Shown here: positions 25,949 to 34,373 of the stretch, one piece after another
How positions within the stretch are numbered: position 1 is the first letter of the stretch
Layout of the letters: every line of letters starts with the position of its first letter
Assembly: GCA_002697345.1 (NCBI GenBank)
Contig: NZVE01000044.1
Location: forward strand, 1 to 50,286
Source of the DNA: Paracoccaceae bacterium
GTDB taxonomy: Bacteria > Pseudomonadota > Alphaproteobacteria > Rhodobacterales > Rhodobacteraceae
DNA: 50,286 nucleotides
Direction: 5' to 3'
Made by a program: the position numbers and the translations under genes
Notes under the pieces: generated by a model
The model's database searches: none
What the model saw: only the letters and a program-made list of their open reading frames with translations
Told to the model about the DNA's origin: nothing

Positions 25949-26959
25949 TTAAAGACTCTTAATTGTTCCTCTAAGAATTAATTTAGCGTCCAGCTTAATA
26001 CTCTCAGGGTCCATTGACTGAGTCTCAATTTTAGATATTAGAGTAGTAACGGATGTTCTTACCAATTCATTATGGGGTATTTTCACTGTGGACAAATCGT
26101 GATCTGTCCACCCTGCAGCGGGAATATCTCCCAGTCCGATTATGCAGAGGTCCTGTGGGACATTAATATTAAGTGTGTGTCGGCATCCTGAGAGAATCCC
26201 TAAGGCGGTATAGTCTGAAGTGCAAACAATAACATCGGGTTTAATATCCTCTCTCCACAGATCGATAATTGTTTGCAAGCCAGCTTCATAGCCATGAATG
26301 CCTGTCCGTTCAGAGATAATTCTTGTCCCTTGAGTTTGGTTAACAGTTTCAGCAAGAGAATCGCTTATACCAGAGACAACTTGACTATTGGGGTCTGAGC
26401 TGACGATGGCTATTCGTTTGTATGCTCTCTCCAGCAGTGCATTTCCAATATCACGTCCAACCTTCGTTGAGTCGATGGTGATAATCGAGGCATTGATCCC
26501 TGGAGCAGTATGATTTAACAACACAATTGGGATATTACTTCTGATACATAAAGCCGACATATTGGCAGAAGGTGAGGTCGAAAAAACAATCACGCCATCT
26601 ACCTGGTAACTTAGAAAATCTGTAAAGGCACGATCAACAGATTCTAAGGTGTTCGCTGACTGAACAACTGGTTTAAAACCCTTCTCTGTAATGGCTTCGC
26701 ATAATCCCTTTAGTATTTCGGCTGCTTTTGGATGATCCCAATTAGCAAATAATATACCGACCAATCCGGACTGATTTTTAGACAAACTGCGAGCGATAAT
26801 ATTTGGTTGATAATCTAGCTTCGCAGCTGCATTTAAAATTTTTGCTTTTGTTTTTGCAGAAATACTCGCTCCCGGCGTAAACGCCCGAGAAACCGAAGCT
26901 TGGGATACGCTAGCTAGATCTGCTACGTCTTGAGAGTTACTTCTTCGCTTGACTGTCAT
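25949..26959 (-). CDS. LacI-family transcriptional regulator
   Basis: A 336-residue LacI/GalR regulator. The N-terminal helix-turn-helix reads SQDVADLASVSQASVSRAFT, followed by ISAKTKAKILNAAAKLDYQP and the hinge NIIARSLSKNQSGLVGILF. The rest (65-336) is a periplasmic-binding-protein-like ligand domain ending with VTTLISKIE. An operator-like element (27019-27034) lies 60 bp upstream of its own start and nearly identical ones precede the fused CoA-transferase and the amidohydrolase, which supports autoregulation and control of those two units. LacI-family effectors are usually sugars or nucleobases; here a catabolic intermediate is more likely, given the target genes. Confidence 0.95.
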   Translation of the reverse strand: MTVKRRSNSQDVADLASVSQASVSRAFTPGASISAKTKAKILNAAAKLDYQPNIIARSLSKNQSGLVGILFANWDHPKAAEILKGLCEAITEKGFKPVVQSANTLESVDRAFTDFLSYQVDGVIVFSTSPSANMSALCIRSNIPIVLLNHTAPGINASIITIDSTKVGRDIGNALLERAYKRIAIVSSDPNSQVVSGISDSLAETVNQTQGTRIISERTGIHGYEAGLQTIIDLWREDIKPDVIVCTSDYTALGILSGCRHTLNINVPQDLCIIGLGDIPAAGWTDHDLSTVKIPHNELVRTSVTTLISKIETQSMDPESIKLDAKLILRGTIKSL

Positions 26960-27018
26960 TGTGGATTACACCGAAAAATGTATCGTTAAAATCATTTACT
27001 CAACACTGCCGCGGAGTT

Positions 27019-27034
27019 ATGCATACGCTTGCAA
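27019..27034. promoter_or_regulatory. LacI-family operator, site 3 (autoregulatory)
   Basis: ATGCATACGCTTGCAA differs from the site at 1584-1599 at one base only. It sits 60 bp upstream of the LacI-family start codon, where an autoregulatory site is expected, and downstream of the IclR-family gene. Confidence 0.7.
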
Positions 27035-27147
27035 TGCTACTAGGTTAATGTTGCTTATTCAATATAAACCGATTTGGAATAGATGATTTTTTACTAAACA
27101 GGCGAACCTAGATGATAGTCAGTGCGCCAAACTTCACTTAAGAGAGA

Positions 27148-27894
27148 TTAATCGCTTTTATAGTGACGTATTGCCTGTCGCATTTCTTTAATTATCTTGG
27201 CTTCATTTTTTTTAATTCGATCTGACAGGCCTCCCACGGCAACAACTAGAGCGCTCTCTGAGGAAACTCCTGGCAGAGCCATCGCGATCGCCCCGGTATC
27301 AGGGACAACACGATTGTATGCTTCGAAATATCCTTTGGTGCGAGTTGCTTCTACATCAATCATTAGTTCGTCGAGGTTGACTCTATGTTGAGCACTTGTA
27401 GCGCGGCGGTTCGCTCGTTTTACAGCTTTAGCAATCTCTTCATCGTTTCTAGTGGCCAGTTGCGCAATGCCTATACCTGTGGTGAAAAGAGGTAGTTTAG
27501 CCCCTTGCTGAAAGCTTAATGAAATTGGGAAGGTACCAGTAATGACGGTTATCAATTGCATATGGATACCGTTAGGCATTGACAGTGTTACCGTCTCACC
27601 TAGAGATTTGTGAATATGATCTAAGATTTGCAGAGCATCACTGCTTGCTCCAAATAACTCTGGGAGCCAATCGCCGAGTTTGGTCACGCGCAGGGATGAA
27701 AAGTACTTTGTGGTATTCAGGTCAAGCGTTAGGTATCCAAGATTAACTAAGCTTTTCAGAAGCGCGTCGGCGCTTGATTTAGGATAATCAAGATAATTGC
27801 AAACTTCCGTTGCTGTTAATGGCTTTTGGTGGGTCTTGAACAGCTCTAAAACGCTGAACACACGTCCTACGGATTTAACAACATCTTTACTCAT
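27148..27894 (-). CDS. IclR-family transcriptional regulator
   Basis: A 248-residue IclR regulator. The N-terminal winged helix has KSVGRVFSVLELFKTHQKPL and TEVCNYLDYPKSSADALLKSL; the effector domain has the usual LGETVTLSMPNG, LPLFTTGIGIAQLA and GYFEAYNRVVPDTGAIAMALPG. IclR proteins often activate aromatic and acid catabolism genes divergent from themselves (PcaU, PobR). Here the divergent unit is the MBL lipoprotein and SSS symporter. The intergenic region holds a promoter block with a palindrome plus a direct repeat, which recurs upstream of the TonB receptor; the IclR protein is the best candidate to bind both. Confidence 0.94.
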   Translation of the reverse strand: MSKDVVKSVGRVFSVLELFKTHQKPLTATEVCNYLDYPKSSADALLKSLVNLGYLTLDLNTTKYFSSLRVTKLGDWLPELFGASSDALQILDHIHKSLGETVTLSMPNGIHMQLITVITGTFPISLSFQQGAKLPLFTTGIGIAQLATRNDEEIAKAVKRANRRATSAQHRVNLDELMIDVEATRTKGYFEAYNRVVPDTGAIAMALPGVSSESALVVAVGGLSDRIKKNEAKIIKEMRQAIRHYKSD

Positions 27895-27928
27895 AGGTAT
27901 ATTCTTTATAATTTTGATTAAAATAATA

Positions 27929-27998
27929 ATTCATCTATATGAATTTGTAAATTATATATAAGAATTATTTGACAAGAATGAAGGACCAATTTAGAGTT
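27929..27998 (+). promoter_or_regulatory. Activator-type promoter block A, twin of 35288-35357
   Basis: Half-sites ATTCAT (27929-27934) and ATGAAT (27939-27944) form a palindrome, and AAGAAT (27960-27965) repeats the second half 21 bp further. A -35 box TTGACA is at 27969-27974 and a -10 box TAGAGT at 27992-27997 with a 17-bp spacer. The block aligns without gaps to the one before the TonB receptor: 39 of 46 bases agree up to the end of the -35 box, only 7 of 17 in the spacer, and all of the -10. Transcription should start near 28004. Confidence 0.75.
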
Positions 27999-28012
27999 CC
28001 AGTTAATCTTAT

Positions 28013-28040
28013 AAGGGGCTTTAAAGATGTTTAAACCCTT
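28013..28040 (+). promoter_or_regulatory. Leader hairpin in the MBL lipoprotein 5' UTR
   Basis: AAGGG and TTTAAA (28013-28025, with a GC bulge) pair with TTTAAA and CCCTT (28030-28040) around a GATG loop, just after the predicted start site at about 28004. No T-tract follows, so a terminator is unlikely. The remaining leader up to 28261 is about 220 bases, G-rich around 28121-28190, and holds no recognisable riboswitch or gene. Confidence 0.4.
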
Positions 28041-28261
28041 GTCGGCCTTTTATTATATTACTTGTTGTCTATTCAAGGCAATTCAATAAGTTAGTGTATA
28101 TTTTAGTATGTAGGATTTTATTTGGGGGCCATCTGAGCTGCAAATGCCAGATAAGCTGGTGTTTAGGGGGCGGTAGTAGGGGGTTTTCCGGTAGATTGCT
28201 ATATATCTATTGATTACTGTTTTTTAATTACTTGGAACAATAAGTGACAGAGGAAATAAAG

Positions 28262-30157
28262 ATGCATTTAAAGTGTTTAGGCTTCCATAAGGGAAATAAA
28301 AATGGAGTTAGTGTTGTTGCTCAACAGCTATTTCTATCGATTTTTCTACTTACTGCACTAGCATCATGTACTAAAAATCTGCAAATTGCCTCTACACCAG
28401 AACTATTAGATGCCGAGCATAGGGACTTAGATGTACTCGAAAAAGCTTATCAAGGGGTCGGAGGTAAGCAAGCTCTGTCAGCCCTCGAAGGTCTGTATAT
28501 AGAAGATAGTAGAGATCGCTATTTGATGGGGCAGGGACCAGAGCCTGGGGTAGGGTTGTTTCGCGGAATTACCTCAGAAGCAAAGGTTTCATATGATCTA
28601 TTTAATGAAGATTTTCGATTAGAGTTTGTTCATGCCAACCACTATCGTATTGAGCGCAACGTGACTGAACTGATTAAGGATGATGCTGCTTACCTGATGG
28701 GGTGGGATGATTTTTATCAAGAGAAGCCACCCGGTGTCAATAAGCCGATGAAATCTGACCGATTGGCTGTGAGTCTAAAGACGGAGAAGTTATTAAACCC
28801 TCATCTTATTTTGAAAGAGGTTATCGCAGACCCATCTTTAGTTCTAACTGACTCAACAGAGCCAACGATGTTTGGCGCACGGTTAACTGAGGATGAAGTT
28901 TATCCAGTTTCTTTTTCGAGAGACAGAGCCAGTGGTAAAAGAGTCATTATCACTAATGAAAAATGGCTAGATAACTGGAGTTCTACTAAGTTCTTTGAAG
29001 AGTCTATTCTCGAGTATGAAATCGATTCTACTTGGCTCGAACGCTGGCAACGATCTACAGATGGCAATGCAGCTGAATATGAGCGGGTTGTAATTAAGAA
29101 CGATGTTTATCCGATTAGTCTGATAATTGATCCCATCAGTGGTCATATATCTCAGTTAAATACTGTTGAATATGATGTGGTTTTGGGGGATGTTCCCGTT
29201 GAGGTCTTTTATTTTGACTGGAAGCAGTTTGGTGACTTGTTCTTTCCTACCCATATCCGCATGTCGGTTGCTGGCATTCCTGCGTTGGAGGTAACACGAA
29301 GTAATATCGAGGTTAACAAATCATTTAATAGTGCCACCTTTGAGCCGCCTGAACAGGTGGTCTATCAGCATGATGAGGAATTAGCATTTCGAGGAGCAAG
29401 AGTAAGTCAGATTGTTCAGTCATTAGCCCACGCAGGATCCCCAGAAAAAGCTCTTGGTCGCCCCCATATTGAAGCCAATGAAATTGAACCAGGTGTGTTC
29501 TTGTTGGATGCGACTCCATCAGATGTCATATACGTGCTGGTGGTTGAACAAACTAATGGTGTTGTTGTTATTGAGCCAGGTTTCTTTGATCTCAAAGGCG
29601 AGGCAATCATCGACTGGATTAGTGAAAATATTCCCGATAAACCCATTACCCATATTATCGCGACTCATGCGCATATGGATCATGGAGGAGGGGTGCGGCC
29701 TTATGTCGCTGCCGGTGCCAAACTCATCGTCCATGAGAATGCTAAAGAATTTTTCGAAAAGGTACTTAGCCGTCCAGCATCTAAGATTTTACCGGATGCC
29801 TTAGATCGCAATCCAAGGCAGGGAGAGGTTTTAGTTGTGAGTGCTGATGAGCCGTTAGAGATTAGCGATGAGATTCGCCCAGTAGTGGTCTATCCGGTGG
29901 AAAATGGACATACAACAGATATGGTCATGATTATGGTGGCGAATGAAAAAGTACTATACAGCGGAGACTTGTATGTGGGGGCTCTGGCTCGATATGCCCC
30001 TGCTGCACGCAGAATCTCTCCAGCTAAACAACCAACATCCACCATAGAACTATATGACGCGATTCAACTATACCAGCTTGATGTTGAAACTTTGGTGGGG
30101 TCCCACAGTAAGAATGTGGTGAAGTATGAAGAGTTTGAGCAATTTATGGGTAAGTAA
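28262..30157 (+). CDS. MBL-fold hydrolase lipoprotein with long N-terminal domain
   Basis: A 631-residue lipoprotein. The signal ends LTALASC, so C36 is lipidated. Residues about 55-385 form a beta-rich region opening LEKAYQGVGGKQALSALEG, reminiscent of LolA/LppX-like lipid-binding folds, which I cannot confirm. The C-terminal part (about 400-625) is a metallo-beta-lactamase domain with ATHAHMDHGGG (H469, H471, D473, H474), a GHTTD histidine, YSGDLY aspartate and GSHSKN histidine. It would hydrolyse an ester or lactone in the periplasm or at the outer membrane. ATG 28262 is preferred because AGAGGA lies seven bases upstream; a GTG at 28244 is also in frame. Next is the SSS symporter. Confidence 0.88.
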   Translation: MHLKCLGFHKGNKNGVSVVAQQLFLSIFLLTALASCTKNLQIASTPELLDAEHRDLDVLEKAYQGVGGKQALSALEGLYIEDSRDRYLMGQGPEPGVGLFRGITSEAKVSYDLFNEDFRLEFVHANHYRIERNVTELIKDDAAYLMGWDDFYQEKPPGVNKPMKSDRLAVSLKTEKLLNPHLILKEVIADPSLVLTDSTEPTMFGARLTEDEVYPVSFSRDRASGKRVIITNEKWLDNWSSTKFFEESILEYEIDSTWLERWQRSTDGNAAEYERVVIKNDVYPISLIIDPISGHISQLNTVEYDVVLGDVPVEVFYFDWKQFGDLFFPTHIRMSVAGIPALEVTRSNIEVNKSFNSATFEPPEQVVYQHDEELAFRGARVSQIVQSLAHAGSPEKALGRPHIEANEIEPGVFLLDATPSDVIYVLVVEQTNGVVVIEPGFFDLKGEAIIDWISENIPDKPITHIIATHAHMDHGGGVRPYVAAGAKLIVHENAKEFFEKVLSRPASKILPDALDRNPRQGEVLVVSADEPLEISDEIRPVVVYPVENGHTTDMVMIMVANEKVLYSGDLYVGALARYAPAARRISPAKQPTSTIELYDAIQLYQLDVETLVGSHSKNVVKYEEFEQFMGK

Positions 30158-30304
30158 AGCTTCTTCAACAAGCCTTTTAGGTCGTAGATATTTGAGAACA
30201 TATTCATGAGTGAAAATAAGTTAGCAGCGATAACTAATAAGCTGCGCTGCTTTTTATATAAAAGAGCATAAATCTAAATATCAGAGTAAAAAACTGGGAA
30301 TAAA

Positions 30305-31936
30305 ATGTCTATTGTTGAGAATAACCAAGGTGGTCTAACTTTTATTGATGTGACTGTTATCGTCGCCTATTTACTTATCATGCTTTACATGGGGCTGAAA
30401 ATAGCGCGGAAACAGAGGTCAACAGAAGACTTTTTTGTGGGTGGGAGAGACCTTCCTGCTTGGGCGGTTGGCATCAGTTTATTCGCATCGGTCATGTCAA
30501 CGATCTTATATCTTGGTCAGCCTGGAGAGATGTTTAGAACAGGCTTGTCCTTTCTAACACGAAACTTACCGCTTCCTCTTATCTTAATAGTAGTATGTTT
30601 CGTTTGGATTCCTTTTTTCATGCGCTTGCGGCTTACCAGTGCCTATGAATATCTTGAGCGAAGGTTTAATTATTCAGTAAGAGCTTTGGCAGCAATATTT
30701 TGTCTGTTGCTGATTTTTGGCTGGATTTCAGTTGTAGTCCTAACGGCCTCTATGGCATTAGTTGAGATAACCAGGATTGAAGCGATATTACCCTTCATTA
30801 ATGACGCGGATAGCGCAGTCTATGCCACGATTCTTGGTGTAGGTGCTTTTTCCATTTTTTACACTACTCTAGGCGGTATTCGGGCAGTTATCTGGACAGA
30901 TGTAATACAGTTTTTTGTGTTACTTATTGGGGCTCTATTTACCATGGGTGCAGTTGCATGGATGACTAGTTCCAACGTAGGCGACTGGATAGAGGTATCC
31001 CAGACTTATAAACACGAAGAAGTGCAATGGTTTGACTGGGATGTGCGAAATCGGTCGACTGTATTTTCGATTAGTTTGAGCCTGTTTATGTGGATGGTGT
31101 GCACCCATGGTGCGAACCAAATGGCTATGCAGCGCTATTTTACGGTCAGAAATGTAAAAGCTGCGAGAATAAGCTATGTCATTAGTGCCGTTGCTGCTTT
31201 AGCACTTGGGATTATCTTGGCGGGTGTCGGAATTTCTTTAATGTACTTTATCCAACAGTACGATTTACCCGCTAGCGCAGGTATATTGTCAGATATAAGA
31301 TCTGTCAGAAATGTAGCGCAGGACTCGGTTTTCCCACAATTTATTAGCATCTATATGCCCAGTGGATTACGTGGGTTAGTTGTTGCTGCTCTATTTGCGG
31401 CGGCCATGTCGACCATTGATTCCGGCGCTAACTCCGCTTCAACTATTCTTACAGTTGACTTCATACGCCGCTTTGATCCTAAATCTGAGGCCGGCCAATT
31501 GGAGTTAAAGCGAGCTCGAATAATGACGGCCTGTATGGGGGTGCTCGTTGTAGGGTATACGATTGCTTTGTATGAACTTTCCAAGGGTAGTGACATCATT
31601 AGCTTGGCTCAAAAAGGGTTTAACTGCTTTTTAGGGCCTCTGGGTGCGTTGTTTGTTTTGGGTATGTTTGTAAAGAAGGCTACACCTATCGCTGTTATTC
31701 CTGCATTCATCTTAGGAGAAATTGTGGGAGTGTCTGCTAGTTATAGCACCGAATTGTTTGATGTTGATTTTTCAACACATCTTGTTATCGGATTTTCTTG
31801 GTTAGTGACTTTCTTTTCTGCGCTTTTCATCGGTTATCTACATCACTACTTGACTGGAAATCAAGCAACAAAAGATCAACAAAAATTAATGTGGCGTGCG
31901 GTTGTTCGCACCAAAGAGCCTAGTAACATAGATTAG
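30305..31936 (+). CDS. Sodium:solute symporter (SSS family)
   Basis: A 543-residue inner-membrane transporter with about 13 hydrophobic segments and the SSS hallmarks: STEDFFVGGRDLPAWAVGIS (about 38-57), RLRLTSAYEYLERRFNYSVR (about 108-127), a conserved GGIRAVIWTDVIQ (about 189-201) and LFAAAMSTIDSGANSAST. The closest feel is to the SMCT/monocarboxylate and sodium-iodide-type branch rather than proline or sugar transporters. It would import the product of periplasmic processing with Na+. It follows the MBL lipoprotein after 147 bp without a visible terminator, so the two probably share promoter block A. Confidence 0.92.
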   Translation: MSIVENNQGGLTFIDVTVIVAYLLIMLYMGLKIARKQRSTEDFFVGGRDLPAWAVGISLFASVMSTILYLGQPGEMFRTGLSFLTRNLPLPLILIVVCFVWIPFFMRLRLTSAYEYLERRFNYSVRALAAIFCLLLIFGWISVVVLTASMALVEITRIEAILPFINDADSAVYATILGVGAFSIFYTTLGGIRAVIWTDVIQFFVLLIGALFTMGAVAWMTSSNVGDWIEVSQTYKHEEVQWFDWDVRNRSTVFSISLSLFMWMVCTHGANQMAMQRYFTVRNVKAARISYVISAVAALALGIILAGVGISLMYFIQQYDLPASAGILSDIRSVRNVAQDSVFPQFISIYMPSGLRGLVVAALFAAAMSTIDSGANSASTILTVDFIRRFDPKSEAGQLELKRARIMTACMGVLVVGYTIALYELSKGSDIISLAQKGFNCFLGPLGALFVLGMFVKKATPIAVIPAFILGEIVGVSASYSTELFDVDFSTHLVIGFSWLVTFFSALFIGYLHHYLTGNQATKDQQKLMWRAVVRTKEPSNID

Positions 31937-32036
31937 AGATTTATGCTAATGGTAGTTTGTGCTCCCAGTGCAAGAAGAAGCGGGCTACATTACTAGTGAC
32001 CTTAGACTATATTGATATTAATTGGCAGGCAGAGCA

Positions 32037-33014
32037 GTGAGTACAATTGATTTGAGAAAACGAGTCCACCTTTTCTTGGTTTTTCTAACGCTTAGCGCGC
32101 ACTGTGTTGCAGGTGCCACCGAGGATCCTGAGGGGGTCGCCCTTAATATTTTGGATGCTCAATCAATACCTTGGGATGAGCGTTTTCGTCTGGGTTCCAA
32201 AGAAACCTCGAAGGGAAAATTACTTTATTCTAATAATGAAGGATCTGCCCTCTTTTACGTCGAATTTTCACCTGGCTGGACCGCTCAGAATACGGAGAGG
32301 CACTACCATAATTTTGCAGAATGGGGTTACGTATTAGATGGTAACTTTTTGTTGTACGAGTTTGTTAGTCCGAATCAGGAAAAAGGTACTCTTGTTGACA
32401 TGCGACAAGGTACTTGGATGTATCGCCCCGCTTTTAGTATCCATGGTAATAGAGGAGATGCTATGGATAAACAGCGGGTAACTCCAGGTTCAACACAGCT
32501 TTTGTTTGTCGAGGGAGGTAAAAACTACACATTGGACCCCAGTAGCAAGCGGTACACCGAAGATTGGAAAAGCGTTAAACAATTTACTCATCCTCATTTT
32601 CAGCACACGGCACGACCTTCAATTATGGAGTGGGAGGAAGACGGTGAGTTACCTGGAGTCTTAATGAAATTGTTACATGATGAGATGTCTGGAGGTTTCA
32701 GGGCTAAACTGCGTTATGCTCCCCCAGGATGGACCTACTCTAAAGCACCTGCAGGGTTTTATTATAATCAAGCACAACGTTTTGTTTATATCCTAAATGG
32801 TGATTTAAAAATTAACTCTAGTTTGGCGTCAAATGCTAGCTCTGAGTCGCAGATAGTGACCAAAGACTTCTTAATTGAGCAGCCTCCAAAAAGTATCTGG
32901 CACTGGGAATCTGGGCCGCTAACCCAATCCGGAGTAATGTGGATTGATGTTACCTATGCGAAGGGCACGCGCTCTGGTCATGGACCTATTGAGCAACCAA
33001 AAACAGCTCCTTAG
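32037..33014 (+). CDS. Exported bicupin protein
   Basis: A roughly 325-residue protein with a signal peptide (LRKRVHLFLVFLTLSAHCVAG) and two cupin units. Unit 1 (about 55-165) has ERHYHNFAEWGYVLDGNFLLY with plausible metal histidines and a HGNRGD end; unit 2 (about 190-300) has LRYAPPGWTYSKAPAGFYYN and QRFVYILNGDLKI with fewer metal ligands. It could be a periplasmic dioxygenase, isomerase or sugar/acid-binding enzyme. GTG 32037 is chosen because GGCAGAG lies just upstream and the signal peptide then starts cleanly; TTG 32022 is an alternative. It is part of the run from the MBL lipoprotein to the PAS protein. Confidence 0.82.
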   Translation: MSTIDLRKRVHLFLVFLTLSAHCVAGATEDPEGVALNILDAQSIPWDERFRLGSKETSKGKLLYSNNEGSALFYVEFSPGWTAQNTERHYHNFAEWGYVLDGNFLLYEFVSPNQEKGTLVDMRQGTWMYRPAFSIHGNRGDAMDKQRVTPGSTQLLFVEGGKNYTLDPSSKRYTEDWKSVKQFTHPHFQHTARPSIMEWEEDGELPGVLMKLLHDEMSGGFRAKLRYAPPGWTYSKAPAGFYYNQAQRFVYILNGDLKINSSLASNASSESQIVTKDFLIEQPPKSIWHWESGPLTQSGVMWIDVTYAKGTRSGHGPIEQPKTAP

Positions 33015-33061
33015 TATACGAAAAAGGTGAACTGATTTATTGCATCCTCAGGAGGTACAAC

Positions 33062-33445
33062 TTGAATAGTATGCACAGTGAGGTAATTGAACAAGCATCA
33101 GAGGCAGTATTGTTTGCGGACGCAAATGAGATTATTAAAATTTGGAATAAAAAAGCTGAGCTTGTTTTTGGGTATACCTCAGAGGAGGCTATCGGTCGGC
33201 CCTTAGCGATTATCATTCCAGACCGATTTCTCTCAAGGCATCAAGATGGGTATAAGGGTGTAATGAAGACGGGAGTGACCGCGTATGATGATGAAGTCTT
33301 ATCTGTTCCCGCGAAACGTAACGACGGGAGTACAATCTCAATAGAGTTTTCCGTTTCGATCATTCGAGAGAAAGGGGAGATATTAGGGGTCTTGGCTATT
33401 ATTCGCGATACTACCGGGAAATGGCATAAAACAAAAAAAACTTAA
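33062..33445 (+). CDS. Stand-alone PAS-domain protein
   Basis: A 127-residue protein made of one PAS domain: EQASEAVLFADANEIIKIWN, then ELVFGYTSEEAIGRPLAIII and the closing strand GVLAIIRDTTGKWH. There is no kinase, cyclase or DNA-binding part, so it must signal through a partner or merely bind a ligand. The start is TTG, supported by a full AGGAGG five bases upstream; an ATG nine bases later is less well spaced. It converges with the DUF1838 gene (12-bp gap). A protein of this size could be a remnant of a larger sensor, but it has a good ribosome site and an intact fold. Confidence 0.82.
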   Translation: MNSMHSEVIEQASEAVLFADANEIIKIWNKKAELVFGYTSEEAIGRPLAIIIPDRFLSRHQDGYKGVMKTGVTAYDDEVLSVPAKRNDGSTISIEFSVSIIREKGEILGVLAIIRDTTGKWHKTKKT

Positions 33446-33447
33446 TC

Positions 33448-33465
33448 AGCAAAAGCTTTATTGCT
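33448..33465 (-). terminator. Weak terminator candidate for the DUF1838 gene
   Basis: On the minus strand AGCAA and TTGCT pair around an AT-rich loop, and a run of eight T follows nine bases later. The stem is short and overlaps the end of the DUF1838 coding region, so this is tentative. Confidence 0.3.
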
Positions 33466-34342
33466 TCGCTGGCTTACGTTGTTCTTTGTATTCTTTGTAG
33501 CTATCGGTTCGAGTTGGCCAAGGTGCCTCCGACTCAATAAAGCCTGGACTTTCTTTTTCGACATATTCTAGTACTTCTGGAGTGATATCCGATAACTCCA
33601 TCACTTTCTTTCCATGGCCATGCCAAAAGTTACCACCATTCCGTTGTCCCATCATAAAAAATGGATACCATGGGTTTACGTGTGCAATATTAACTATTGA
33701 TGGCGCACTCTTAATGCGATCATCCTCAAGGTCCGATAATTTACCTTGAAATCCGTCAAGATAGAGCATATTGAGCATGTCTCCACTTGAGGCTAGGGGC
33801 CATTCATCTGGTTGAAGCTTGTTGATAAAGCTAAAGATATGTGGGTCAGTGACCCAGGCTTCGTCTCCTGAAGTAATCCAAGGAAATTGTTTCGGAGAGA
33901 GCACTACATCAAAAGGACCGCCAATCACATCAATAGGGCGATTGGTTTTTCCTGTAAAAGGGTTAACAAAACTGTCGATACGCTTGCTTTGCCCTGGTTC
34001 AGTAAAATAAGCAAGGTCGTAATTGCGGAAATGAAAAGATCCATTACCCAAGTTGCGCCAGACCATCTTAAGCAATCCAGTCCAGCCAACCATTGGGAGG
34101 ATCTTTTCAGGCGTGAATCCAAAAATAGTGCCTGAGTACCAGTAATGCACCATTCCATCTTCAGTTGTGCCTGCGAGTTTTGCGTAGGCGCGAAGGTTCT
34201 CAACATCGTCAGAAAAATCTATGGAAGATAAATTATCAGAGGAGTCAACGTTAGTATCTGCATTTAGCCCCCCTGCAGCGCCGGCTAAAGAAAGGGCGCC
34301 TAGTCCGCGAAGTAGAGTGCGTCTGTCCATCATAGAATTCAT
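33458..34342 (-). CDS. Tat-exported DUF1838 protein
   Basis: A 294-residue protein with a Tat signal: MMDRRTLLRGLGALSLAGAAG, twin arginines followed by a mild hydrophobic stretch. The body matches the DUF1838 family as I know it: YWYSGTIFGFTPEKILPMVG (about 66-85), then NYDLAYFTEPG and NPFTGKTNRPIDVIGGPFDV, ending with WPTRTDSYKEYK. Export in folded form suggests a bound cofactor or a co-exported partner. It is the downstream gene of a pair with the dihaem cytochrome c (31-bp gap), so an electron-transfer link is likely. The reaction is unknown; DUF1838 genes often accompany catabolic clusters. Confidence 0.87.
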   Translation of the reverse strand: MNSMMDRRTLLRGLGALSLAGAAGGLNADTNVDSSDNLSSIDFSDDVENLRAYAKLAGTTEDGMVHYWYSGTIFGFTPEKILPMVGWTGLLKMVWRNLGNGSFHFRNYDLAYFTEPGQSKRIDSFVNPFTGKTNRPIDVIGGPFDVVLSPKQFPWITSGDEAWVTDPHIFSFINKLQPDEWPLASSGDMLNMLYLDGFQGKLSDLEDDRIKSAPSIVNIAHVNPWYPFFMMGQRNGGNFWHGHGKKVMELSDITPEVLEYVEKESPGFIESEAPWPTRTDSYKEYKEQRKPAKQ

Positions 34343-34373
34343 ATATGTAAGCTCCCAAGATTCAGTAGGTTAT

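Noticed and set aside
33968-33984. Partial match to the LacI-type operator (GATACGCTTGC)
   Set aside because: It lies inside the DUF1838 coding region, matches only about 10 of 16 bases, and lacks the left half and the right CAA end.
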